Source: an uncultured Clostridia bacterium (GTDB lineage: Bacteria > Bacillota > Clostridia > Lachnospirales > CAG-274). Taken from it: 43,099 nt of DNA. Location: contig CANROO010000002.1 in NCBI GenBank assembly GCA_947632235.1, forward strand, positions 1-43,099. The letters are read 5' to 3'. Positions 18,010 to 29,014 of this stretch are shown in pieces (within the stretch, counting starts at the first letter, position 1; every line of letters begins with the position of its first letter). The notes beneath the pieces were generated by a model. That model did no database searches. It saw nothing but the letters and a program-made list of their open reading frames with translations, and was not told the origin of the DNA. Both the position numbers and the translations under genes were made by a program.

Positions 18010-18038
18010 TTGACAATATGCGCTTTATCTGCTAAAAT
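18010..18038 (+). promoter_or_regulatory. SigA-type promoter of the BCAA cluster
   Basis: TTGACA (18010-18015), 17-bp spacer, TAAAAT (18033-18038). Confidence 0.75.
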
Positions 18039-18049
18039 AAATGGTAATT

Positions 18050-18320
18050 GATATTAGGAATTAAATGTGTTGATCGAGACACGGGCAATTCTTTAATGAT
18101 TTTTCAGAGAGCCGCTGTTGGCTGTGAGGCGGTAAATCGTCGGTTTTGCCCATCACTCGGGAGCTTTCCCTCTGAATTTTCAGTAAGAGCGGAACGGTTT
18201 GCCCCGTTATAGGTGTAAGGTTTGATAGAACCTGCCGAGGAGTGCATAGCGATGTGCGCTTGAACCGGGGTGGTAACACGGATTTTTCGTCCCTGACTTT
18301 TTAAGGTCAGGGCTTTTTTG
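18050..18320 (+). promoter_or_regulatory. T-box leader, specifier AUC (isoleucine)
   Basis: CAGAGAGCC...GCTGTGAG stem I features; CGAG(acac)GGGCA pairs with TGCCC(ATCA)CTCG leaving specifier ATC at 18152-18154; GGGGTGGTAACACGGATTTTTCGTCCC T-box; terminator CCCTGAC...GTCAGGG + T-run. Confidence 0.93.
18291..18319 (+). terminator. T-box regulated terminator
   Basis: CCCTGAC TTTTTAAG GTCAGGG CTTTTTT. Confidence 0.88.
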
Positions 18321-18436
18321 AATTTATATTTAATTTTTTATGCAATATGCTATAAAAGTTCACAAATACTGCATTGAATTGCACGCCGATTTGCGTTATA
18401 ATAAAAAGATAAATAATAAGGAAGGGACGGATAAAA

Positions 18437-18943
18437 TTGAAAAGACATATCGTATCTATACTTGTAGACAATCAGGCAGGCGTACTTAACAGAGTATGCG
18501 GTCTCTTTTCAAGGAGAGGCTACAACATTGAAACACTCAGCGTAGGTGTTACGGAGGACCCGACCGTTTCCAGGATCACCGTTCAGGTAGACTGCGATGA
18601 TTCCACAGCCGACCAGATAATAAAGCAGGTGGACAAGCTTGTGGATGTAATAAGAGTAGTGGAGCTTCACGAGAACCACGGAGTTTTCAGAGAGCTTGCC
18701 CTCATTAAGGTAAAGTCTCAGCCCAAGCAGCGCTCCGAGATAGCCAGCATGGTGGATATATACAGAGCCAACATAATAGATGTCGCAAGCGAGACAATCA
18801 CAATAGAGATAACGGGCAAGCCCTCCAAGATAGAGGCTTTTGAGGCTCTTATGGAGCCCTACGGCATAAAGGAGGTCGTAAGAACGGGTCTTACGGGTCT
18901 TTGCAGAGGCAATAATCCCATAAAGAAGGAAAGGGATATTTAA
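18437..18943 (+). CDS. ilvN: Acetolactate synthase small subunit
   Basis: TTG start; 168 aa; HIVSILVDNQAGVLNRVCGLFSRRGYNIETLSVGVTEDPTVSRITV ACT domain. Confidence 0.96.
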   Translation: MKRHIVSILVDNQAGVLNRVCGLFSRRGYNIETLSVGVTEDPTVSRITVQVDCDDSTADQIIKQVDKLVDVIRVVELHENHGVFRELALIKVKSQPKQRSEIASMVDIYRANIIDVASETITIEITGKPSKIEAFEALMEPYGIKEVVRTGLTGLCRGNNPIKKERDI

Positions 18944-19006
18944 TTATTAAATACTGCGGACTCTACCGCAATATATAAATTTATTTTTCATCAATTTATT
19001 TTTTAG

Positions 19007-20041
<1,035 letters not shown>

Positions 20042-20186
20042 GCGATAGGCTACGAGCTTATCGCACAAGACGCTTTTTGAAACTGCCCAAAAGCGAAAGC
20101 TTTTGAAGGAAGGAGCAAAAGAGCGGCTTAAAGCGTTGCGACAGCAACGGACGAGAGTTTTTGAAAAAAACTCGAGTGCGATAAGC
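20042..20186. other. Structured intergenic element of unknown function
   Basis: 9-bp hairpin 20042-20050/20056-20064 competing with 11-bp long-range helix GCTTATCGCAC (20056-20066)/GTGCGATAAGC (20176-20186); internal hairpins CAAAAGC-GAAA-GCTTTTG, CGTTGC-GACA-GCAACG, GAGTTTTT-GAA-AAAAACTC. Confidence 0.55.
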
Positions 20187-20227
20187 GTATTACAGAAAGC
20201 TTTAACATTATAATTTGCAATTTTTGA

Positions 20228-20266
20228 GGGGCGGGCACTGCCCGCCCCGAATTTGTTTTTTACAAC
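20228..20266 (+). terminator. GC-rich hairpin, possible terminator/attenuator between ilvC and cimA
   Basis: GGGGCGGGC ACT GCCCGCCCC followed by GAATTTGTTTTTT. Confidence 0.55.
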
Positions 20267-20293
20267 GAGAGTTATATTCAATGGAGGAAAGCT

Positions 20294-21883
20294 GTGAAAA
20301 AGGTAACCATTTTTGACTCTACATTAAGGGATGGAGCGCAGGCAGAGGGTGTATCCTTTAGTGTAGAGGACAAAATCAAAATAGTCAGAGCGCTTGACAA
20401 TCTGGGCGTAGCCTATGTTGAGGCAGGAAATCCCGGCTCCAACCCCAAGGATCTGGAGTTTTTTGAGAGGATAAGCTCGGTCAGGCTTAAAAATACAAGA
20501 GTCGTTGCCTTCGGCAGCACAAGAAGAAGAGGCATTTCACCCTCGGAGGACGGAAATGTTCAGGCTCTTATAGGCGCGGGAGTAAAGACCGTTGCCATAT
20601 TCGGCAAGTCATGGGATTTTCATGTCACGGATATAATCAATGCCACACTTCAGGAAAATATAGAAATGATATATGACACTGTGCTCTATCTTAAGGAGCA
20701 GGGCAAGGAGGTCATATTTGACGCGGAGCATTTCTTTGACGGCTATAAGGCAAATCCCGAATATGCCATAAAGACGCTTGATGCGGCACTGCAGGCAGGA
20801 GCGGACTGCCTTTGCCTTTGCGATACCAACGGCGGTACATTTCCGCATGAGATATATGACATCACAAGGACCGTTACCGAAAGATTCGACACGGTAATAG
20901 GCATACACGCTCATAACGACTGCGGTATGGCCGCCGCAAACACGGTCATGGCAGTGCGCGCAGGCGCGACCCATGTTCAGGGCACTATGACAGGCTTCGG
21001 CGAGAGGTGCGGAAACACGAGCCTTTCCACCGTTATACCCGATCTTCAGCTGAAGCTTGACTATGAATGTATACCGCCCGAGAATATGCCGTCCCTCACT
21101 CACACGGCAAGAGAGGTAAGCGAGATAGCCAATCTTAAGCTTAACGACAGGGAACCGTTTGTGGGCAAGACAGCATTTGCGCATAAGGGCGGAATGCATA
21201 TTGACGGCGTAAGCAAGAACAGCAAAAGCTTTGAACACATAGACCCCGCTCTTGTGGGCAATGAGAGAAAATTCCTCACAAGCGAGGTAGCAGGCAGGAC
21301 TACCATTCTTTCCATGATACAGAAGATAGCGCCCGACATAGAGAAAAATTCCCCCGAGACCATAAGGATAATAGACAGGCTGAAGGAGCTTGAATACGAG
21401 GGCTATCAGTTCGAGGGCGCAGAGGGCGGTTTTGAACTGCTCATAAGAAAGGAGCTTGGCAAATATAAGCCCTTCTTTGAGCTTGAGACCTTCAAGATAA
21501 TAGGCGAGCATCCCGTAATGGGAGATACGCAGACAGCCACGGCTATGATAAATCTTTCCGTGGACGGCAAAACGGAGATAACCGCTGCCGAGGGCGACGG
21601 CCCCGTAAATGCTCTTGACAAGGCTCTGAGAAAAGCGCTTGAGGTATTCTATCCCAGCCTCTCGCAGGTGCATCTTACAGACTACAAGGTAAGAGTGCTT
21701 GACAGCACATCCGCCACGGCGTCAAAGGTAAGAGTGCTCATAGAGTCATCAGACGGCGATGAGAGCTGGACTACCGTGGGCGTTTCAAAGGATATTATAG
21801 AAGCCAGCTGGAAGGCGCTTGTGGACTCTATAGAGTACAAGCTTATAAAGGACATTGAAAAGAAGTTCAAGGACTTTCTTTAA
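20294..21883 (+). CDS. cimA: Citramalate synthase
   Basis: GTG start; 529 aa; VTIFDSTLRDGAQAEGVSFSVEDKIKI, VAFGSTRRRGISPSED, IGIHAHNDCGMAAANT; CimA-type (not LeuA-type) sequence. Confidence 0.92.
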   Translation: MKKVTIFDSTLRDGAQAEGVSFSVEDKIKIVRALDNLGVAYVEAGNPGSNPKDLEFFERISSVRLKNTRVVAFGSTRRRGISPSEDGNVQALIGAGVKTVAIFGKSWDFHVTDIINATLQENIEMIYDTVLYLKEQGKEVIFDAEHFFDGYKANPEYAIKTLDAALQAGADCLCLCDTNGGTFPHEIYDITRTVTERFDTVIGIHAHNDCGMAAANTVMAVRAGATHVQGTMTGFGERCGNTSLSTVIPDLQLKLDYECIPPENMPSLTHTAREVSEIANLKLNDREPFVGKTAFAHKGGMHIDGVSKNSKSFEHIDPALVGNERKFLTSEVAGRTTILSMIQKIAPDIEKNSPETIRIIDRLKELEYEGYQFEGAEGGFELLIRKELGKYKPFFELETFKIIGEHPVMGDTQTATAMINLSVDGKTEITAAEGDGPVNALDKALRKALEVFYPSLSQVHLTDYKVRVLDSTSATASKVRVLIESSDGDESWTTVGVSKDIIEASWKALVDSIEYKLIKDIEKKFKDFL

Positions 21884-21918
21884 GTAATAAAAAGTAAATT
21901 TTTCAGGAGGACAAAACT

Positions 21919-23181
21919 ATGGGTATGACTATGACTCAAAAAATTTTAGCGGCTCATGCAGGTCTTGAGTCCGTTAAAGCAGGTCAGCTTATCGAAGCAA
22001 AGCTCGACCTTGTACTCGGCAATGACGTTACAACTCCCGTTGCCGTTACAGAATTCAATAAAATAGGCGTTGACAAGGTGTTCGATAAGGACAAGGTCGC
22101 TATCGTTCCCGACCACTTCACACCCAATAAGGACATAAAGTCGGCTGAGCACTGCAAATATATTAGAGATTTTGCTCACGACAAGGAGGTCACAAACTAC
22201 TTTGAGGTAGGTCAGATGGGCATAGAGCACTGCCTCATACCCGAGACGGGTCTTGCTGTGGCAGGCGATGTTATAATAGGCGCAGATTCTCACACCTGCA
22301 CATACGGCGCACTCGGCGCATTTTCAACAGGCGTAGGCTCTACCGATATGGCAGTCGGCATGGCAAGAGGCGTTGCATGGTTCAAGGTGCCCGGCGCTCT
22401 TAAGTTCGTGCTTAAGAATAAGCCTGCAAAGTGGGTAAGCGGTAAGGACATTATACTCCACATCATAGGCATGATAGGCGTTGACGGCGCATTATATAAG
22501 TCAATGGAATTTGCGGGCGAGGGCTTACGGTATCTTTCAATGGACGACCGCTTCACCATTGCCAACATGGCTATAGAAGCAGGCGGAAAGAACGGCATAT
22601 TCCCCGTAGACGAAAAGACTATGGAATATATAAAGGAGCATTCAAGCAAGACTCCCGTTGTGTACGAGGCTGACGAGGACGCAGAATATGACGCTGTATA
22701 TGAGATAGATCTTTCGGCATTAAGACCTACCATAGCCTTCCCTCACCTTCCCGAGAACACAAAGACCGTTGACGAGGCAAAGGGCCTTGAAATGGATCAG
22801 GTTGTGATAGGCTCATGCACAAACGGCAGAATAAGCGATATGAGGGCGGCAGCCTCCATATTGAAGGGTCATAAGATAAATCCCAAGCTCAGAGTTATAA
22901 TTCTCCCGGGCACACAGAAGATATGGCTCCAGTGCGTTGAGGAAGGACTTGCAAAGACATTTGTCGAGGCAGGCTGTGTATTCTCAACTCCTACCTGCGG
23001 TCCCTGCTTAGGCGGACACATGGGCATACTTGCCAAGGGCGAGAGAGCATTATCAACTACCAACAGAAACTTTATAGGTCGTATGGGTCATCCCGAGTCC
23101 GAGGTCTACCTCTGCTCACCTGCCGTTGCCGCAGCTTCGGCAATAACAGGCGTTATAACCGACCCCGAGGATATTAAATAA
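21919..23181 (+). CDS. leuC: 3-isopropylmalate dehydratase large subunit
   Basis: 420 aa; [65 protein letters not shown]. Confidence 0.96.
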   Translation: MGMTMTQKILAAHAGLESVKAGQLIEAKLDLVLGNDVTTPVAVTEFNKIGVDKVFDKDKVAIVPDHFTPNKDIKSAEHCKYIRDFAHDKEVTNYFEVGQMGIEHCLIPETGLAVAGDVIIGADSHTCTYGALGAFSTGVGSTDMAVGMARGVAWFKVPGALKFVLKNKPAKWVSGKDIILHIIGMIGVDGALYKSMEFAGEGLRYLSMDDRFTIANMAIEAGGKNGIFPVDEKTMEYIKEHSSKTPVVYEADEDAEYDAVYEIDLSALRPTIAFPHLPENTKTVDEAKGLEMDQVVIGSCTNGRISDMRAAASILKGHKINPKLRVIILPGTQKIWLQCVEEGLAKTFVEAGCVFSTPTCGPCLGGHMGILAKGERALSTTNRNFIGRMGHPESEVYLCSPAVAAASAITGVITDPEDIK

Positions 23182-23195
23182 GGAGGATATGAATA

Positions 23196-23702
23196 ATGAA
23201 AGCTTGTGGTACAGTTTTTAAATACGGCGACAACATAGATACGGATGTTATTATTCCTGCAAGGTATCTCAATTCGTCCGATCCCAAGGAGCTTGCAAAG
23301 CACTGCATGGAGGACGCCATTCATTCTACCGTCAAATTTGTTGACAATGTAAAGGACGGCGACATAATAGTAGCAGAAAAGAACTTCGGCTGCGGTTCAT
23401 CCAGAGAGCATGCGCCCATAGCCATAAAGGCAAGCGGTATATCCTGCGTCATAGCCAAGACATTTGCAAGGATATTCTACAGGAACGCAATAAATATCGG
23501 TTTGCCCATACTTGAATGCGATGAGGCGGCCGAAAAAATTGAGATGGGCGATACGGTCGAGGTGGATTTCAACACGGGCGTTATAACAAACAAGACAAAG
23601 AACGAAACTTATCAGGCAGAGCCCTTCCCCGAATTTATGCAGGAAATGTTCAAGGTCGGCGGACTTGTGGAGCAGACAAAGGTAAAGCTTGGTTTAAAGT
23701 AA
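23196..23702 (+). CDS. leuD: 3-isopropylmalate dehydratase small subunit
   Basis: 168 aa; [57 protein letters not shown]. Confidence 0.96.
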   Translation: MKACGTVFKYGDNIDTDVIIPARYLNSSDPKELAKHCMEDAIHSTVKFVDNVKDGDIIVAEKNFGCGSSREHAPIAIKASGISCVIAKTFARIFYRNAINIGLPILECDEAAEKIEMGDTVEVDFNTGVITNKTKNETYQAEPFPEFMQEMFKVGGLVEQTKVKLGLK

Positions 23703-23729
23703 AATAATATTTGAAAAGAGGTAAATAAA

Positions 23730-24800
23730 ATGAATTTTAAAATTGCAGTCGTAGCAGGTGACGGTATAGGTCCCGAGGTAATGGAACAGAATATAGCTGT
23801 GCTGAATGCCGTTGGCAAAAAATTTGGCCATTCATTTGAATATACACATGTTTTGGGCGGCGGCTGTGCCATAGATAAATACGGCGAGCCCCTTCCTCAG
23901 GAAACGATAGATGTCTGCAAGGCAAGCGATTCCGTGCTTCTGGGCGCGGTAGGCGGTTGGCAGTGGGACACTCTCCCCGGCGATAAGAGACCCGAAAGAG
24001 CGCTCTTGGGCTTAAGAGGCGCGCTCGGTCTTTATGCCAATTTAAGACCCGCAACGCTTCACAATGCTTTGAAGGACGCTTGTCCCTTAAAGCCCGAGCT
24101 TGTGGCTGACGGCGTTGACATCATGGTAGTAAGAGAGCTTACGGGCGGTATGTACTTCGGCGAGAAGGGCAGAAAGCAGACAGAGCTCGGCGAGGCTGCC
24201 TATGATGTGGAGCAGTACGCCGTAAAGGAAGTTGAGAGGATCACAAGGACAGCATTTGAAATAGCCAGAAAGAGGAAAAAGCATGTCACAAATGTAGACA
24301 AGCAGAATGTTCTCGAGTCCTCAAGGCTCTGGAGAAGCGTTGTGCTCGAGGTGGCAAAGGACTATCCCGATGTAGAGCTTGATCATCTCTATGTTGACAA
24401 TGCTTCCATGCAGCTTATTATGCGTCCCACTACATTCGATGTCATAGTTACGGGCAATATCTTCGGCGATATACTTTCCGATGAGGCTTCTCAGATGACG
24501 GGTTCAATAGGTATGCTTCCTTCGGCAAGCCTCGGCGAGGGCAGTCTCGGTATGTACGAGCCTGTTCACGGTTCTGCTCCCGATATTGCGGGCAAGGACA
24601 TCGCAAACCCCATAGCTACTATACTTTCGGGCGCTATGATGCTCAAATACAGCTTCGGTCTGCTTGATGAAGCCAAGTGCATAGAGGACGCCGTTACAAA
24701 GGTACTCGATATGGGCTACAGAACAGGCGACATAATGAGCGAAGGCATGAAGCAAGTAGGCTGCAAGGAAATGGGCAGGCTTATTATTGAAAATCTTTGA
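23730..24800 (+). CDS. leuB: 3-isopropylmalate dehydrogenase
   Basis: 356 aa; [58 protein letters not shown]. Confidence 0.97.
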   Translation: MNFKIAVVAGDGIGPEVMEQNIAVLNAVGKKFGHSFEYTHVLGGGCAIDKYGEPLPQETIDVCKASDSVLLGAVGGWQWDTLPGDKRPERALLGLRGALGLYANLRPATLHNALKDACPLKPELVADGVDIMVVRELTGGMYFGEKGRKQTELGEAAYDVEQYAVKEVERITRTAFEIARKRKKHVTNVDKQNVLESSRLWRSVVLEVAKDYPDVELDHLYVDNASMQLIMRPTTFDVIVTGNIFGDILSDEASQMTGSIGMLPSASLGEGSLGMYEPVHGSAPDIAGKDIANPIATILSGAMMLKYSFGLLDEAKCIEDAVTKVLDMGYRTGDIMSEGMKQVGCKEMGRLIIENL

Positions 24801-24809
24801 TAAATAAAC

Positions 24810-24839
24810 GGACTTTCGGGGATATTTCCCCGGAAGTCC
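24810..24839 (+). other. Strong hairpin without T-tract after leuB
   Basis: GGACTTTCGGGGA TATT TCCCCGGAAGTCC, 13-bp stem, next bases TATGCAAATA. Confidence 0.65.
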
Positions 24840-24867
24840 TATGCAAATAAAAGAGAGGGAAACGGTC

Positions 24868-26664
24868 ATGAAAAGATATATTGCTTTGCTGCTGGCGTTA
24901 TTTATGCTTTCAAATACTGTGTATGCCTATGAATCCCCTTCGGACTGGGCTTTGGACGACATCAACAGGGCAAGGGAGGAGGGTATCGTTCCCGATTTCC
25001 TCATGGACGGTTACAGCTATGCCACTATAAGGCAGGAGTTCTGCAAGCTTTGCGCAAACACACTGCGCGCTTGGGGCATAACCGAAAAGGGCGGTATCTC
25101 CGTAAGCTTCAGCGACCTTACGAACGATAACGACATAGATCCCGACATTCTTTTCTGCGCTTCCCTGGGCATAGTTTCCGGCATGGGGAACGGAAAATTT
25201 GAGCCCACGAGGTTTATAACAAGGCAGGAAGCGGCAAAGATGCTTTGCAATACCTACAGGATGCTTCTTGAAAGCCAAGGTAAGCATATGGAATATCAGC
25301 TCACCTATCCCCATGTGTTCAAGGACGGCGACAAAATTTCCCTCTGGGCAAGAAACGATATATATGCCATGTATCACTGCGGAGTAATGATGGGCGATAC
25401 AAGGGGCAATTTCGATCCCTTGGGCACCTACACGAGAGAACAGACCATATGCACATTTTTAAGACTGTATGAGCTTAAGGATAATCAAAAGACAATTCCC
25501 GAATACTATGCAGTCGGCGAGCTTGAAAAATTATTACATTCAAATTATGACGGAAGCTGTTATATGGATGTGGCAGGCTATGATTTTGATTATATTAAAG
25601 AACTTAAGCCCGAATATATAAACAGCTATTCGGAGCATTTCACATCCGATGACCTCGGCTTCGTATATCCCATAGGCGAAAAATATATGCCTGTCACGGT
25701 GTCTGTGGGCGCAGGCGCGGGCAAAGAAATAATAATAAATAAGGACGGCGAGGATGTTACATCCGGTTCGGGAGTAGGCATTGTCTACGGCATAGACGGC
25801 GACATTGCGAGAGTGGAAAATTACGGATTTAAATTGTTTGACCTTAAATCGGGAAAAGAAATATCCGTGAACGGTTCAACGGATATAAACTATATAGGCT
25901 GCGGTATGTACACGGCTTTGTATGAGGACAATGACGGCGTTATTTTTGCCTTCCTGGATAAAGACCTTAAGCCCATAACGCCCAAGAAGTACAGATTCTG
26001 CGGTACAGCCCTCAACAATATGACTGTGGGCATTGACAAAAACGGAAATGCGGACATCGTGGACAACAAGGGCAATATTTTGAAAACACGAAAAATTGAT
26101 CTGAAAACTTATAATATCAGCAGTATTTTCGGCACAAATGTTATCCTGGGAAACATAAAAACATCACACTCGGAAATACTTCGCGTAGGCAGCGGAGAAT
26201 ATATAAAAAAATATGACACTGTGGAATTTATGGATAATGGTGAAATGCGTGCAGACGGCGAAATCCTTGATATAAACGGAAAGCCTAAGTTCAGCATCAA
26301 AGCCAAGGGCTATGAATTTGTGGTGCCGAGCTATGCCTATGACGACCTTTGGTTCGGCTATGACCCCGAAAGCAATACATACGATGTCATAGACACAAAC
26401 GGAAACGTAATGGCAGAGGGTATTGCCGAAAGATTCATAGTATCGGACGGCGGAGGTATTTTCTGCGGTAAAACGGGAAATTACTCTCTTGTGCTTTTCG
26501 ATGCCTTCGGCAAGGAAGCAGGCACCGTAAAAACAGGGCACAGCATAGAGAGGTTCTGCTTTATAAACGGACTTCTGAGGGTAACCTCCGACAACGGCGT
26601 GAACACCTATTATCTGCCCAACGGGGATGACGCATCCTTCATTAATGTTGAAATACAGAATTAA
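24868..26664 (+). CDS. Secreted SLH-domain protein with WG-like repeat region
   Basis: Start MKRYIALLLALFMLSNTVYA at 24868; SLH-type PSDWALDDINRAREEGIV, DPDILFCASLGIVSGMGNGKFEPTRFITRQEAAKML, ARNDIYAMYHCGVMMGDTRGNFDPLGTYTREQ. Confidence 0.85.
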   Translation: MKRYIALLLALFMLSNTVYAYESPSDWALDDINRAREEGIVPDFLMDGYSYATIRQEFCKLCANTLRAWGITEKGGISVSFSDLTNDNDIDPDILFCASLGIVSGMGNGKFEPTRFITRQEAAKMLCNTYRMLLESQGKHMEYQLTYPHVFKDGDKISLWARNDIYAMYHCGVMMGDTRGNFDPLGTYTREQTICTFLRLYELKDNQKTIPEYYAVGELEKLLHSNYDGSCYMDVAGYDFDYIKELKPEYINSYSEHFTSDDLGFVYPIGEKYMPVTVSVGAGAGKEIIINKDGEDVTSGSGVGIVYGIDGDIARVENYGFKLFDLKSGKEISVNGSTDINYIGCGMYTALYEDNDGVIFAFLDKDLKPITPKKYRFCGTALNNMTVGIDKNGNADIVDNKGNILKTRKIDLKTYNISSIFGTNVILGNIKTSHSEILRVGSGEYIKKYDTVEFMDNGEMRADGEILDINGKPKFSIKAKGYEFVVPSYAYDDLWFGYDPESNTYDVIDTNGNVMAEGIAERFIVSDGGGIFCGKTGNYSLVLFDAFGKEAGTVKTGHSIERFCFINGLLRVTSDNGVNTYYLPNGDDASFINVEIQN

Positions 26665-26765
26665 ATAAATGAGTAAATAAATTGGAAAATTTATTCCAAT
26701 ATGATAATATAAAGACAGAAAAATATTTTTGGCTGTCAACAATATAAAAACAGGAGGAATACAAA

Positions 26766-28424
26766 ATGATAAGCGACAGAGTTAAAATCGGTCCCGACAA
26801 AACACCGCACCGCTCGTTGTTCAAGGCAATGGGCTACACGGACGAGGAGCTTTCAAGACCCCTCATAGGCGTTGTGAACGCTCAGAATGAGATAATACCG
26901 GGTCATATCCACCTTGACAGCATTGCTAAGGCCGTTAAGGCAGGCGTGCTTGCGGCAGGCGGTACACCCATAGAGGTCCCTGCTATAGGCGTGTGTGACG
27001 GCATAGCTATGGGACATATAGGTATGCACTATTCTCTGCCTACAAGAGAGCTTATTGCAGACTCTATAGAGTGTCAGGCTATAGCTCATGCCTTTGACGG
27101 ACTTGTGCTCATACCCAACTGTGACAAGATAGTCCCAGGTATGCTTATGGCTGCCGCAAGGCTCAATATCCCTGCCATAGTCTGCTCGGGCGGACCCATG
27201 CTTGCAGGACACAAGGACTGTGAAAAGCTGTCCCTTTCAAAGACCTTCGAGGCAGTGGGCGCTTATGAAGCAGGCATCATAGACGATGCGGAGCTTAAGG
27301 AATTTGAAAACAAGTCCTGCCCCGGCTGCGGTTCATGCTCGGGCATGTACACAGCCAATTCCATGAACTGCCTTTCGGAGGTAATAGGCATGGCTCTTCC
27401 CGGCAACGGCACCATACCTGCTGTTTACGGCGACAGGATAGGTCTTGCAAAGCGCGCGGGAATGCAGATAATGAAGCTTGTTGAAAAGGATGTAAAGCCT
27501 AGGGACATCATGAATGAAAAGGCGTTCAGAAACGCTCTTACAATGGATATGGCTCTCGGCTGCTCCACAAACTCAATGCTCCACCTCCCTGCCATAGCTC
27601 ACGAGGCAGGCGTTGAAATAAATCTGGACATGGCAAATGAGATAAGCTCAAAGACGCCTAATCTCTGCCACCTTGCCCCTGCAGGCCCCAACTACATCGA
27701 GGAGCTCAACGAGGCAGGCGGTATACCTGCGGTCATGGCTGAGATAAATAAGCTCGGACTTCTTGCAACGGATAATATGACCTGTACATTAAAGACGGTC
27801 GGCGAGAATATTTCGGGTCTTAAGGGTGCTGACGGCAAAATAATAAGGACTGTTGAGGAGCCTTATTCCGCAACGGGCGGTATTGCCGTTCTGAGAGGAA
27901 ACATAGCGCCCGACGGCTGTGTTGTAAAGAGGAGCGCCGTTGCTCCCGAAATGCTTAAGCACAGCGGACCGGCAAGAGTTTTCAACTCCGAGGAGGAGGC
28001 TATTTCGGCTATATTCGGCGGTAAGATAGTAAAGGGTGATGTAGTGGTCATTGTCTACGAGGGACCCAAGGGAGGTCCCGGCATGAGAGAAATGCTTTCT
28101 CCCACATCTGCCCTTGCAGGCATGAAGCTTGATAAGGATGTTGCTCTTATAACGGACGGCAGATTCAGCGGTGCTTCAAGAGGCGCCAGCATAGGCCATG
28201 TATCGCCCGAGGCTGCCGCAGGCGGAAACATCGGTCTTGTGAGAGAGGGCGACATAATAGATATAGATATAAACGCAGGCAAAATCAATGTTAAGGTCAG
28301 CGATGAGGAGCTTGCCGAGAGAAGGAAGGCATGGGTGATACCCGAGCCCAAGATTAAGACGGGCTACCTTTCAAGATACGCAAGGCTCGTAAGCTCTGCG
28401 GACAAGGGCGCTGTACTCAACTGA
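26766..28424 (+). CDS. ilvD: Dihydroxy-acid dehydratase
   Basis: 552 aa; [78 protein letters not shown]. Confidence 0.98.
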   Translation: MISDRVKIGPDKTPHRSLFKAMGYTDEELSRPLIGVVNAQNEIIPGHIHLDSIAKAVKAGVLAAGGTPIEVPAIGVCDGIAMGHIGMHYSLPTRELIADSIECQAIAHAFDGLVLIPNCDKIVPGMLMAAARLNIPAIVCSGGPMLAGHKDCEKLSLSKTFEAVGAYEAGIIDDAELKEFENKSCPGCGSCSGMYTANSMNCLSEVIGMALPGNGTIPAVYGDRIGLAKRAGMQIMKLVEKDVKPRDIMNEKAFRNALTMDMALGCSTNSMLHLPAIAHEAGVEINLDMANEISSKTPNLCHLAPAGPNYIEELNEAGGIPAVMAEINKLGLLATDNMTCTLKTVGENISGLKGADGKIIRTVEEPYSATGGIAVLRGNIAPDGCVVKRSAVAPEMLKHSGPARVFNSEEEAISAIFGGKIVKGDVVVIVYEGPKGGPGMREMLSPTSALAGMKLDKDVALITDGRFSGASRGASIGHVSPEAAAGGNIGLVREGDIIDIDINAGKINVKVSDEELAERRKAWVIPEPKIKTGYLSRYARLVSSADKGAVLN

Positions 28425-28450
28425 GATTATCATAAAAAGGGGAGATAACA

Positions 28451-28987
28451 ATGAAAAGAATTATAGGTATTTTACTGTCGGTATTTATGCTCACGGGTCT
28501 TATGGCATCGCCTGCCTTTGCTATTCAGGATGATGTGAAGGCAGTGTATACAAACGAGCTGGAATGGCTCAAAAAGATAAATAATTATGACCCCGAGGAT
28601 ATATTCGGCTATCAGATAGAATACTGCGTCTATGATATAGACAAGGACGGCATAAAGGAATTGCTCGTAAAAATGGGCACCTGCGAGGCGGACTATATAA
28701 TAAGGGTGTATGGCTGTGAATACGGCAAGATAGTTTCGCTTGCAACGCTTGACGGCGGTCATACCTATCCCTACGAGTGTGATACAAACGGAATATTCAT
28801 GTATTGGAGCCATATGGGCTGCGAAACATTGATGAGGGTATCAAAGCACGGACACGACCTCGTATCGGAGACTGTTTTTTCAAACGACCTCAATCCGCTT
28901 TTTGAAAAGGGAGTTGAAGACCCGTGGCATCAGCCCAAAAAGCCTATTGTTCTTTGCGCCGCCTATGATTACTCGGAATTGAAATAA
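28451..28987 (+). CDS. Small secreted protein of unknown function
   Basis: 178 aa; signal peptide MKRIIGILLSVFMLTGLMASPAFA; EF-hand-like DIDKDGIKELLVKMG. Confidence 0.7.
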   Translation: MKRIIGILLSVFMLTGLMASPAFAIQDDVKAVYTNELEWLKKINNYDPEDIFGYQIEYCVYDIDKDGIKELLVKMGTCEADYIIRVYGCEYGKIVSLATLDGGHTYPYECDTNGIFMYWSHMGCETLMRVSKHGHDLVSETVFSNDLNPLFEKGVEDPWHQPKKPIVLCAAYDYSELK

Positions 28988-29014
28988 TATTTTTAAAATA
29001 TCAGGAGGTAATAT

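Noticed and set aside
20609-21673. 354-aa antisense ORF opposite cimA
   Set aside because: Shadow ORF on the opposite strand of a clearly conserved enzyme gene; the translation has no recognisable motif and reflects codon bias.
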